Assembly: GCA_964194845.1 (NCBI GenBank) | Contig: CAXMNX010000095.1 | Span: forward strand, 1 to 38,651 | Length of the DNA: 38,651 bases | DNA from: CAXMNX01 sp964194845 | GTDB taxonomy: Bacteria; Pseudomonadota; Alphaproteobacteria; Rhodobacterales; Rhodobacteraceae | Direction: 5' to 3' | Shown: positions 17,023 through 24,343 of the stretch, in pieces | How positions within the stretch are numbered: the stretch's first letter is position 1 | Layout: every line of letters starts with the position of its first letter | Translations under genes and position numbers: made by a program | The notes under the pieces: generated by a model | Seen by the model: only the letters and a program-made list of their open reading frames with translations | What the model was told of the DNA's origin: nothing | Databases searched by the model: none

Positions 17023-17106
17023 GGGAACGAACTCCGCCAGAACTTTGGCAGACGGTCGCGCCGACGCCCGCAACGTGCAAGCGCTTTTTGCTAGGCACTA
17101 AATTAT

Positions 17107-17122
17107 TTGACCAAATGGTCAA
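17107..17122. promoter_or_regulatory. RutR-type operator overlapping the -35 box of deoC
   Basis: TTGACCA-AA-TGGTCAA is a perfect 7+7 palindrome. It is identical to the published consensus of the TetR-family uracil/thymine-responsive regulator RutR (TTGACCAnnTGGTCAA). The left half doubles as a -35 box: TTGACC, 17 bases, TATTCC at 17130-17135. Binding would block deoC transcription. It lies 60 bases before the deoC ATG and 85 bases from the divergent tmpA start. Confidence 0.7.
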
Positions 17123-17181
17123 TCTTGATTATTCCCCTTTCGCGTGCGACGCTTTTCGCACCGATCAAAAGGCTGCCGCCG

Positions 17182-18183
17182 ATGCCCACCTCGACCGCAA
17201 CAAAACACGATGCAAAACTCGCGCATCTGCCGCAGATTCACGAGCCACGAAACCCCGGAACCGCGCTGGATCTGGACCGGATCGCGTCCGTGCAGGCCAA
17301 CACCTCGGCAATTGAGCGGCGCGCTGCGACGCTGCCGGGGCGACGGTCGGTAAAAAAAGAATATCAGGCCGCGTGGCTTTTGCGCGCGATCACGATGATC
17401 GACCTGACGACGCTTTCAGGCGACGACACCAAGGGCCGCGTGCGACGGCTTTGCGCGAAAGCGGCGCAACCGGTGCGGCAAGAGCTGCTGGATGCGCTTG
17501 GCATGGACAAAATCACCGCCGGGGCGGTCTGCGTTTACCACGATATGATCCCCGCGGCGGTCGAGGCGCTGGAGGGAACCGGCATTCCCGTCGCCGCCGT
17601 CTCGACCGGGTTTCCGGCCGGTCTTTCGCCGTTTCACCTGCGCGTGGCTGAGATCGAGGCAAGCGTGAAGGCCGGTGCGCGCGAGATCGACATCGTCATT
17701 TCGCGCCGTCATGTGCTGACGCAGAACTGGCCCGCCTTGTATGACGAGATGCGCACATTTCGCGCCGCCTGCGGGGATGCCCATGTCAAGGCGATCCTTG
17801 CGACGGGCGAGCTGGGCACGCTCAGGAACGTCGCCCGCGCCAGTTGGGTCTGCATGATGGCGGGCGCGGATTTCATCAAAACCTCAACCGGCAAGGAAAG
17901 CGTGAACGCCACGCTGCCCGTCAGTCTGGTGATGCTGAGGGCCATCCGCGCCTATCACGAAGCAACCGGATTTCGCATCGGTTACAAACCTGCTGGCGGG
18001 ATTTCCAAGGCTAAGGATGCGGTGACCTATCTGACGCTGATCAAGGACGAGATGGGCAACCGCTGGCTGCGCCCGGACCTTTTCCGGTTTGGTGCCTCCA
18101 GCCTGCTTGGCGACATCGAGCGCCAGCTCGAACACTATCTTACAGGCCGCTATTCCGCCGGATACAGGCATCCGATCGGATAG
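17182..18183 (+). CDS. deoC: Deoxyribose-phosphate aldolase
   Basis: DeoC cleaves 2-deoxyribose 5-phosphate into acetaldehyde and glyceraldehyde 3-phosphate. It has 333 residues with the Schiff-base Lys233 in ADFIKTSTGKESVNAT, Lys269 in GYKPAGGISKAKDA and Asp170 in REIDIVI, matching E. coli K167, K201 and D102. The MIDLTTLSGDDTK signature is at 72-84. It is longer than E. coli DeoC by about 60 N-terminal residues, as is common in alphaproteobacteria. ATG 17182 is chosen for the AAAGG upstream; the longer frame to 17107 would start inside the palindrome. It is followed by ALDH16 after 63 bases. Confidence 0.95.
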   Translation: MPTSTATKHDAKLAHLPQIHEPRNPGTALDLDRIASVQANTSAIERRAATLPGRRSVKKEYQAAWLLRAITMIDLTTLSGDDTKGRVRRLCAKAAQPVRQELLDALGMDKITAGAVCVYHDMIPAAVEALEGTGIPVAAVSTGFPAGLSPFHLRVAEIEASVKAGAREIDIVISRRHVLTQNWPALYDEMRTFRAACGDAHVKAILATGELGTLRNVARASWVCMMAGADFIKTSTGKESVNATLPVSLVMLRAIRAYHEATGFRIGYKPAGGISKAKDAVTYLTLIKDEMGNRWLRPDLFRFGASSLLGDIERQLEHYLTGRYSAGYRHPIG

Positions 18184-18246
18184 TGCGAACAAGAATGAAT
18201 ATTCCCGACCAGAGGTCTGGTTTTGGCAATCTCAGAAGGCAGTGAA

Positions 18247-20586
18247 ATGAACGTCCGCGAAATATTTGACACAATGGACTATGGCCCGGCGCCTGAGGAT
18301 GCCGCCGAGGCGCTGGCGTGGATTGACGGCCACAAGGGCAAGTTTGGCCAGATGATCGGCGGGGCCTGGACAAAGCCCGGTCGGACATTCGCGTCGAAAA
18401 ACCCGGCCACCGGCAAGACACTGGCCAAGGTCAGTCAGGCGACAAAAAAGGACATCGACGCCGCCGTCGACGCCGCTCGCAAGGCGCAGAAATCCTGGGC
18501 AAGGGATGGCAAGCGGCGCGCCCGTGTGCTTTATGCGCTGGCAAGGATCGTTCAAAAGCAATCGCGGCTATTTGCGGTGCTCGAAACCCTCGACAACGGC
18601 AAACCGATCCGCGAAAGCCGCGATATCGACATCCCGCTGGTCGCGCGGCATTTCTATTACCACGCTGGCATGGCGCAATTGATGGATGATGAGTTGCCCG
18701 ACCGCGAGGCGATGGGTGTCTGCGGTCAGGTGATCCCCTGGAACTTCCCGCTTCTGATGCTGTCATGGAAAATTGCGCCAGCCTTAGCCATGGGCAACAC
18801 AGTGGTGCTGAAACCTGCCGAATACACGTCGCTCACCGCACTTCTGTTTGCGGATCTGGCGCGCGAGGCCGGGGTTCCACCGGGTGTTCTGAACATCGTC
18901 ACGGGCGACGGCGCGGTCGGGCAGATGATCGTCGATCACCCTGATATCAACAAGATCGCCTTCACGGGATCGACACCGGTGGGTCGAAAAATTCGTGAAG
19001 CGACAGCGGGTTCGGAGAAGAAGCTCACGCTGGAGCTTGGAGGCAAGTCGCCCTATATAGTCTTTGACGACGCGGATATAGATTCCGCCATCGAGGGTCT
19101 GGTGGATGCAATCTGGTTCAATCAGGGCCAGGTCTGCTGCGCGGGATCGCGACTTTTGGTGCAGGAAGGTATTGCGAGCGATTTTTACGACCGGCTGAAG
19201 GCCCGAATGGACAAGCTGAGGCTCGGCGATCCGCTGGATAAGTGCATCGACGTGGGCGCGGTGGTCGATCCGGTGCAGCTGAAAACCATCACCGGTCTGG
19301 TGGCGGCGAGCGCAGGCGAGGTTTATCACGCGGCGATCCCGGTGCCGGAGATCGGTTGCTATTATCCGCCGACGCTGATCACCGGGCTGTCGACCGCAGA
19401 CCGGCTGATGCAGGAGGAAATTTTCGGCCCGGTGCTGGTGGGATCGACGTTCCGCACGCCGGAAGAAGCAGTCGAACTGGCGAACAACACCCGCTTTGGG
19501 CTGGCGGCGACGGTTTGGACCGAGAACATCAATTTGGCGCTGGATATCGCGCCGAAACTGGCGGCGGGGGTGGTCTGGGTGAATGCCACGAACCTTTTCG
19601 ATGCCGCCGCCGCGTTTGGTGGCGTGCGGGAAAGCGGGTTTGGGCGCGAAGGCGGTTGGGAAGGTCTGTTGGCCTATACAAAGCCGAAGGGGCGCGCGCG
19701 CGCGCAGGATCGCATCCTGCCGATTCCCGCGCCCACGAATGTCGTAGCTACGACCGATGCGGTGGATCGCACGTCGAAGCTTTATATCGGTGGCAAGCAG
19801 GCGCGACCCGATGGCGGCTATAGCCGCGCGGTATGGTCGAAAGCGGGCAAATTGCTGGGCCATGCCTCGCCCGCGAACCGCAAGGATGTGCGCAACGCGG
19901 TCGAGGCGATGAACGCCGCCCATGGCTGGGGCAAATCAACCGGGCATCTGCGGGCGCAAATCCTCTACTATTTGGGTGAAAACCTGGCGGCGCGCGCGGA
20001 CGAGTTTGTGCACAGAATCAATGAATTGACCGGAAAACGCGGTGGCAAGGCCGAAGTTGAGGCATCCGTCGACCGGTTGTTCACATGGGCGGCCTGGGCC
20101 GACAAGCACGACGGGCGCGCGAAAGCCGTGCCGATCCGTGGCATCGCGCTGGCGATGAACGAACCGGTTGGAAAGATCGGCGCCCTTGCTGCGGATGACT
20201 GCCCGCTTCTGGGGCTGGTGTCGCTCATTGGTCCGTCGATGGCGATGGGCAACCGGATCACGGTTGTCGGATCAGAGCCCTTCCCGCTTGCGGCAACCGA
20301 TTTTTATCAGGTGCTGGACACCTCGGATGTGCCCAGTGGTGTGGTGAATATTCTGACAGGAAGCCACAGCGAGCTTGCGCCACAGATTGCCGGGCATATG
20401 GATATGGACGCGGTGTGGAGCTTCTCGTCGACGCCGCTGGCCGGGGTGATTGAACGCGAGGCGGCGGGCAACCTGAAGCGGACGTGGATTGGCAAGGGCG
20501 CGCAGGACTGGACCGGTGCCCGCGCCGATCAATTTCTAGCGGAGGCAACAGAAGTGAAGACGGTTTGGGTGCCTTACGGGGAATGA
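18247..20586 (+). CDS. ALDH16 family tandem-domain aldehyde dehydrogenase
   Basis: This 779-residue protein has two ALDH units in one chain. The first (about 35-500) is complete: NAD-binding PWNFP at 164-168, Lys189, general base Glu263 in LELGGKS, and nucleophile Cys in FNQGQVCCAGSR (297/298). The second (about 510-779) keeps the fold (NEPVGKIGALAADDCP, PSGVVNILTGSHSE) but lacks a nucleophile, so it is a pseudo-domain. This is the ALDH16 architecture, characterised structurally from the Roseobacter Loktanella, where it is active. Here it follows deoC and probably oxidises the acetaldehyde that DeoC releases. AGAAGG precedes the ATG at 18247. Confidence 0.92.
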   Translation: MNVREIFDTMDYGPAPEDAAEALAWIDGHKGKFGQMIGGAWTKPGRTFASKNPATGKTLAKVSQATKKDIDAAVDAARKAQKSWARDGKRRARVLYALARIVQKQSRLFAVLETLDNGKPIRESRDIDIPLVARHFYYHAGMAQLMDDELPDREAMGVCGQVIPWNFPLLMLSWKIAPALAMGNTVVLKPAEYTSLTALLFADLAREAGVPPGVLNIVTGDGAVGQMIVDHPDINKIAFTGSTPVGRKIREATAGSEKKLTLELGGKSPYIVFDDADIDSAIEGLVDAIWFNQGQVCCAGSRLLVQEGIASDFYDRLKARMDKLRLGDPLDKCIDVGAVVDPVQLKTITGLVAASAGEVYHAAIPVPEIGCYYPPTLITGLSTADRLMQEEIFGPVLVGSTFRTPEEAVELANNTRFGLAATVWTENINLALDIAPKLAAGVVWVNATNLFDAAAAFGGVRESGFGREGGWEGLLAYTKPKGRARAQDRILPIPAPTNVVATTDAVDRTSKLYIGGKQARPDGGYSRAVWSKAGKLLGHASPANRKDVRNAVEAMNAAHGWGKSTGHLRAQILYYLGENLAARADEFVHRINELTGKRGGKAEVEASVDRLFTWAAWADKHDGRAKAVPIRGIALAMNEPVGKIGALAADDCPLLGLVSLIGPSMAMGNRITVVGSEPFPLAATDFYQVLDTSDVPSGVVNILTGSHSELAPQIAGHMDMDAVWSFSSTPLAGVIEREAAGNLKRTWIGKGAQDWTGARADQFLAEATEVKTVWVPYGE

Positions 20587-20598
20587 GCGCATAGAATA

Positions 20599-20623
20599 AC
20601 ACCCCCGAAATTTTCGGGGGTGT
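20599..20623. terminator. Bidirectional hairpin between convergent ALDH16 and hsp20
   Basis: ACACCCCCGAAA-T-TTTCGGGGGTGT is a perfect 12-bp palindrome placed exactly between two convergent stop codons. Only short T stretches follow on either side (TTATTC on the minus strand), but the position makes a shared terminator likely. Confidence 0.75.
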
Positions 20624-20646
20624 CACTATATATAACCAGTTTTGGC

Positions 20647-21114
20647 TTAGGCGATTTCCTTCGCCTCGACAGCCTTCCCCTCAACTGTATCACCGTTCGC
20701 AATTGCGATCTGGCGAGGCTTCAGCGCTTCGGGCACTTCGCGGACAAGGTCGATGTTCAACATGCCGTTCAGGTGGCTCGCGCCGGTGACCCGAACGTGA
20801 TCGGCAAGCGTGAAGCGACGCTCGAACGCGCGGGTGGCAATGCCGCGATGAAGGTAGGTGTGACTGTCGTCTGCGTCGGCTTTTCTGGCGGACACGATCA
20901 GCGCATTTTCCTTCACTTCAACGCCAAGGTCTTCTTCGCCGAACCCGGCAACGGCGATCGAGATACGCCAGCCGTCATCGGCGGTTTTTTCAATGTTGTA
21001 AGGCGGATAGGGCGTCGCGGTTGACGTGTCGGTCAGCACCCGGTCCATCAGGTCGGCAATTTGGTCAAAACCGACGGTTGCACGATAAAGTGGCGCAAAA
21101 TCAAAAGTTCGCAT
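20647..21114 (-). CDS. Small heat-shock protein (Hsp20/IbpA type)
   Basis: This ATP-independent holdase binds unfolding proteins in the cytoplasm. The 155 residues have the class A alphaproteobacterial layout: an N-terminal segment (MRTFDFAPLYRATVGFDQI), an alpha-crystallin domain (about 35-130) opening with YPPYNIEKTADDGWRISIAV and including the RGIATRAFERRFTLADHV strands, and a C-terminal tail (KPRQIAIA) in place of the classical IxI. The ATG is preceded by a full AAGGAGGT site, itself folded into a hairpin, and by an RpoH-like promoter. Regulation by heat at both transcription and translation is therefore expected. Confidence 0.95.
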   Translation of the reverse strand: MRTFDFAPLYRATVGFDQIADLMDRVLTDTSTATPYPPYNIEKTADDGWRISIAVAGFGEEDLGVEVKENALIVSARKADADDSHTYLHRGIATRAFERRFTLADHVRVTGASHLNGMLNIDLVREVPEALKPRQIAIANGDTVEGKAVEAKEIA

Positions 21115-21118
21115 TCAA

Positions 21119-21139
21119 GTAACCTCCTTTGAGCGATAC
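21119..21139 (-). promoter_or_regulatory. ROSE-like RNA thermometer hairpin masking the hsp20 ribosome site
   Basis: In the transcript, GUAUCGCUC pairs with GAGGUUAC around an AAAG loop: three closing pairs, one bulged G, then C-G, a U-U mismatch and three further pairs. The left arm contains UCGCU, matching the UYGCU motif conserved in ROSE elements, opposite the Shine-Dalgarno AAGGAGGU. The bulged G opposite the ribosome site is also the ROSE hallmark. The start codon follows the stem by four bases. With the promoter at 21211-21239 the leader is about 90 bases, a normal ROSE length. Confidence 0.65.
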
Positions 21140-21210
21140 CAGTTGTGCCCCCCCGGAAATGGGCAGGGCGTGGTTGAATTGCAGAACCAGTTTTGGCCTC
21201 TGCACTGCCG

Positions 21211-21239
21211 AGATAGGAAGCAACGCGTGGCACTTCAAG
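21211..21239 (-). promoter_or_regulatory. RpoH (sigma-32) type promoter of hsp20
   Basis: On the minus strand CTTGAA is followed after 16 bases by CCTATCT and then CGG. This agrees with the alphaproteobacterial heat-shock promoter pattern (CTTG, about 17-18 bases, CYTATnTnnG). Transcription would begin near 21203, about 90 bases before the hsp20 start codon. Confidence 0.7.
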
Positions 21240-21260
21240 TGCGCCAAGCCGCCCGCAAAC

Positions 21261-21947
21261 TCACTTGAACGCGGCCAATAGCGGCGGCAATCGAAGTGCC
21301 ACGTTAGAAGCTTGCGCGACGGGTTGTTGAAGAAATTGCCCGCGACTGGACAGAACCGCGACCAGTTCCAGACCATTGTCGCCCATCCGCAAAACCGGGG
21401 CGCCGCTTTCGCCGCCCGATACCTTGCAGGCAAGCGTGACCAGCCCGCGCGCACCCGGCATGACCTGGCAGGCGCGCTGTCGCGGCTGGCGAGCGTTCTG
21501 CGCGCGCCAACTGACAATGAAAAGCCGTTCGCCGATACGGGCCTCGGGACCGGCGTTAAGCGGTTCGGCAACATCTGGCGGGACAGGTCTTGCCAAATGA
21601 ACGGCGGCAAGATCAAACCGCAGGCTCCAGTGTCGCGGGTCGTTCACACGGTCGTATAGCGGGTGAAGAACGATACGGTCGATGGGATAGGGTTCGGCGT
21701 ATTCACCGGTGCCGGGTCGAAATACCAGCGGGATCGAGCCTTCATTTTCGGCGTTTCGGTATTTCGCGACGCAATGCGCAGCGGTGAGAACAATATCAGC
21801 CGCGACCAGCGAGGCCGAGCATGTGGTTCCACGCTGAGCGTCCTCCAGGCGTCCGGCGGCCGGGATAGTATCCGCGCTTGCCGTCGCGGCTAACGCGACG
21901 GTCCAAAGAAAAATTGCAAATATCGCCGTCATTGCCCACGAAACCAT
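21261..21947 (-). CDS. Trypsin-like serine protease, exported (first copy)
   Basis: This 228-residue S1-fold protein has a signal peptide up to about residue 25 (MTAIFAIFLWTVALAATASA) and the catalytic triad His58 (VLTAAHCV), Asp112 (RFDLAAVHLAR) and Ser181 (SGGESGAPV). It would act in the periplasm or outside. The start is uncertain: ATG 21947 is given, ATG 21932 would leave a tighter signal peptide and ATG 22004 a longer N-terminus; none has a clear ribosome site. A second protease of the same kind lies at 23457-24284, with two unrelated genes between them. Confidence 0.85.
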   Translation of the reverse strand: MVSWAMTAIFAIFLWTVALAATASADTIPAAGRLEDAQRGTTCSASLVAADIVLTAAHCVAKYRNAENEGSIPLVFRPGTGEYAEPYPIDRIVLHPLYDRVNDPRHWSLRFDLAAVHLARPVPPDVAEPLNAGPEARIGERLFIVSWRAQNARQPRQRACQVMPGARGLVTLACKVSGGESGAPVLRMGDNGLELVAVLSSRGQFLQQPVAQASNVALRLPPLLAAFK

Positions 21948-22408
21948 ATTGGAATCGTGAGGCAATTCGGGCCTTTTGGTCAAGTCTTTACGGTGAGGGT
22001 GCATTGAAATTGGGCAAACGGGCGGGTCCGAAATGCGGGACAACAGTGACATCGGCTCTACGCCCGGCGCCTTCCGCTTGATTTTGGGCGGTGTGGCGCA
22101 ACCGGGATTTTCCCCAAAATGGCCTATTCTGTTGAACACACCCCTTTCGGACCGAATCGACGGATTATTTTTTGCTGTGCTATCCGATCTGTTAGTATTG
22201 GCGTCGGGCCGGGCAAATTCAATCTCCGGCACTGGAGGGCATCCGCGTGACGTCTGTTCTACAGCCTTTCTGACGTTAGTAGACCAAGCGTTTTGCCAGA
22301 AGATCGCGATTTTCCGATTTCGGAATTTTTCAAGAAATAGGCTCGGAGCAGGCATCGACGTTTTGGTGGCGTTTGCAGAACTACCCAAATCCAAGTGGTC
22401 TATCTCTG
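21948..22408. other. Intergenic region without a supported gene
   Basis: About 460 bases lie between the methyltransferase stop and the protease start. Both strands contain open frames (22033-22482 plus; the upstream extension of the protease frame to 22394 minus), but neither has a ribosome site, a hydrophobic core or any recognised motif. A TTGACC on the minus strand at about 21974-21979 could belong to the protease promoter. Base composition is less GC-rich than in most neighbouring genes. Confidence 0.4.
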
Positions 22409-23053
22409 TTACTGCAACCGAAATAGCTCAAACGGTGGTGGCGAGCCTCCCAACGGAAACCAGCCCAATAGCCTCTCCTTAAATCCAATGTCTCGGGTCA
22501 ATCCTTGTGCCCCCAAGACCGAAACGTATCGCGATAACGGGCGTAGGCGCACGTGCCTACTGGGGCGCCGCTCAATTTCGGGCAAGTCATCAGCAAAGAG
22601 TAACGCTCCTCCTTCCTTGAGCTGGCTGGAGAGTCGCTTGATGAGCGAAAGCCAATTGCCCTCATCGACAAAGTGCACAAAGACATAAAAAGCGCAGACT
22701 AGGTCAAACCGCATCTCAAACTCGATTTCCAGTGCAGATCCGAGGATGAAGTGGCCTCGTGGTTCGCCATTGCGCGCAGCTTCTATCGCCGTCGGGGCGA
22801 CGTCTATGCCTGTATAATCGTACCTGGCATCGCAGAAACATGAGGCTACGCGCCCATAACCACATCCGACATCAAGTAAGGTTTCGAATGGCTTGAGATC
22901 GTTCGCAGCCCACGTGACCGCCGAAACCAATCGGCTTTCGCCCTTCAGATTTTCCGCAAGTGACTTGCCCATATTACCAACGGACCTTGGATCACCGTGA
23001 TATTGTTCATGCCGTTGGATCCAGTATGCGTTTTGATCAAACTCGTCTGGCAT
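22409..23053 (-). CDS. Class I SAM-dependent methyltransferase
   Basis: This 214-residue protein has a Rossmann methyltransferase core: motif I LLDVGCGYGRVASCF (the SAM-binding GxGxG-like loop), the acidic motif II end YTGIDVAPTAIEAA, and motif IV-like DLVCAFYVFVHFVD. The substrate cannot be told. The ATG at 23053 (MPDEFDQNAYWIQRHEQY) has AGGGGT ten bases upstream and is preferred; an upstream start at 23104 would overlap the ankyrin remnant. It appears inserted between two paralogous proteases and is less GC-rich than they are, which suggests transfer. Confidence 0.8.
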   Translation of the reverse strand: MPDEFDQNAYWIQRHEQYHGDPRSVGNMGKSLAENLKGESRLVSAVTWAANDLKPFETLLDVGCGYGRVASCFCDARYDYTGIDVAPTAIEAARNGEPRGHFILGSALEIEFEMRFDLVCAFYVFVHFVDEGNWLSLIKRLSSQLKEGGALLFADDLPEIERRPSRHVRLRPLSRYVSVLGAQGLTRDIGFKERLLGWFPLGGSPPPFELFRLQ

Positions 23054-23067
23054 TGTTGGTTGCACCC

Positions 23068-23394
23068 CTAGAAGACTGTCATTCGGATCGTCGAATTCGA
23101 GCAATTTTGCGTCGCCCTGTGAAGTGGGGTGAGCTCATCCTTGTCGCTCAGCATATTCGGGTCACCACTGTTTTCCAATATTGCTTTGGCGATGTCTGAA
23201 TGTCCGCGCCTTGCTGCGAAATGGAGCGGGATGCCCCAATCCGACATCGCGTTTGAGTCCGCCACATGTTTCAAAAGTGCCTGCGCAATCGCCATGTTCC
23301 CGCCTTTTATTGCAATATATTTTGGCGTGGCGATCCCTCGCAGTTCTAGCTTTGCGCCTTTAGGCTCAAGCCAGACGTTGGCGGCCTCGCGCAA
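23068..23394 (-). pseudogene. Ankyrin-repeat protein remnant
   Basis: The reading frame contains about two ankyrin repeats: one degenerate (IKGGNMAIAQALLKHVADSN), then GIPLHFAARRGHSDIAKAIL and ENSGDPNMLSDKDELTPLHR. It stops right after the second TPLHRAT, mid-repeat. The only start is a TTG without a ribosome site, just after the stop of the upstream protease gene. Both ends therefore look lost. A short genuine ankyrin protein is possible but less likely. Confidence 0.6.
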
Positions 23395-23456
23395 TATGGT
23401 AGTTCGGGCTCGGAAACCGTCGACAGATGCTTTTGCCCAGTTTTCAGATCACGTCT

Positions 23457-24284
23457 TCAAGGTTTCACAAATTTCGCGCCGCCACTCGAGCCGCCGGGTC
23501 CGGTCACCGTAACCCGCTTTGCGCCGGTATTCGAGCGCACGAACACGCCGTCGCTTGCCGCCATCAGCGCCATAAGCTCTTCCAACGGCTTCACCAGATT
23601 TGTGCCAAGTGACACTTTGCGCCCCTGCACCATCGCCTTGGCCGAAACCACCGACACAATCCGTGGCTCGCCGTCCACTTCCGCGAAGATCGGCGCGCCT
23701 GAAGAACCGAAATCAACCTCGCAGGACAAGACCAGCGTGCCGCGCTGGCGCGCCAGAACGTGGCAAACTTCCTGCAAAGACAGCGTGTCGGATCGGTCGT
23801 GCGCGTAGCTCACAACCCCGACCGTTGCACCCTTGCGCGGGCGCTCAGCGGTTTTGAAGGGTTGCACGTTGGCCAAGCGTATCTCGCTCTCAAGCTCCAG
23901 AAGTGCGAGGTCATTTGCAACCCGAAGCTCGCCCGACGGACCGGTGTATTCGTATTGCGGATGCGTGACCGCGCGGCGCACGCGGCGATAGGCCAACGCG
24001 CGGCCATTGCGCCAGCCTGCCAGAAACTGGATCGACCCGGCGTCGACCTGCTGGCCGGAAAATTGATCGAAAAGGCAATGCGCGGCGGTCAAAACCAGCC
24101 GGGGCGAGATCAAGGCGCCCGTGCACATGCCCCCACGCCCGATGTTCAGACGCCCAACGCCTTCCCAGCCCTGCGCTTCGTATGCGGTCATCAAAGCCGT
24201 CATACCGGACGCCGAATTCTCCTGCGCCGCGACAGGCACCGCCAGCGCCGCGAGTGCGGCACAAGTTGCTAAAAACCGTCTCAT
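23457..24284 (-). CDS. Trypsin-like serine protease, exported (second copy)
   Basis: This 275-residue S1-fold protein has a signal peptide MRRFLATCAALAALAVPVAA, the triad His69 (VLTAAHCLF), Asp125 (VANDLALLELE) and Ser195 (DFGSSGAPIF), and disulphide-capable cysteines (MCTG / AAHC; EVCH / LSCE). After the domain comes a Gly/Ser/Val-rich tail of about 35 residues (RVTVTGPGGSSGGAKF). ATG 24284 is used because AAAAGGA lies five bases upstream; the ATG at 24290 would touch that site. The gene is downstream of glcF on the same strand, with a gap of 59 bases. Confidence 0.88.
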   Translation of the reverse strand: MRRFLATCAALAALAVPVAAQENSASGMTALMTAYEAQGWEGVGRLNIGRGGMCTGALISPRLVLTAAHCLFDQFSGQQVDAGSIQFLAGWRNGRALAYRRVRRAVTHPQYEYTGPSGELRVANDLALLELESEIRLANVQPFKTAERPRKGATVGVVSYAHDRSDTLSLQEVCHVLARQRGTLVLSCEVDFGSSGAPIFAEVDGEPRIVSVVSAKAMVQGRKVSLGTNLVKPLEELMALMAASDGVFVRSNTGAKRVTVTGPGGSSGGAKFVKP

Positions 24285-24343
24285 ACCCATCCTTTTCCGT
24301 CTTCAGTCTGACCTTAGAAGAGAGATTGGACAAGATTATGGCG

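Noticed and set aside
17076..17089. TGCAAGCGCTTTTT resembling a LacI-family operator upstream of tmpA
   Set aside because: The core AAGCGCTT fits, but the right flank breaks the symmetry, and no LacI regulator gene is present. Too weak to list as a feature.
17107..17181. Upstream extension of deoC from a TTG inside the palindrome
   Set aside because: The extension would start in the operator, has no ribosome site and does not match DeoC N-termini; ATG 17182 has one.
18784..19923. Minus-strand open frame of 379 codons inside ALDH16
   Set aside because: Shadow of the ALDH16 gene, with no recognisable motif or start signal.
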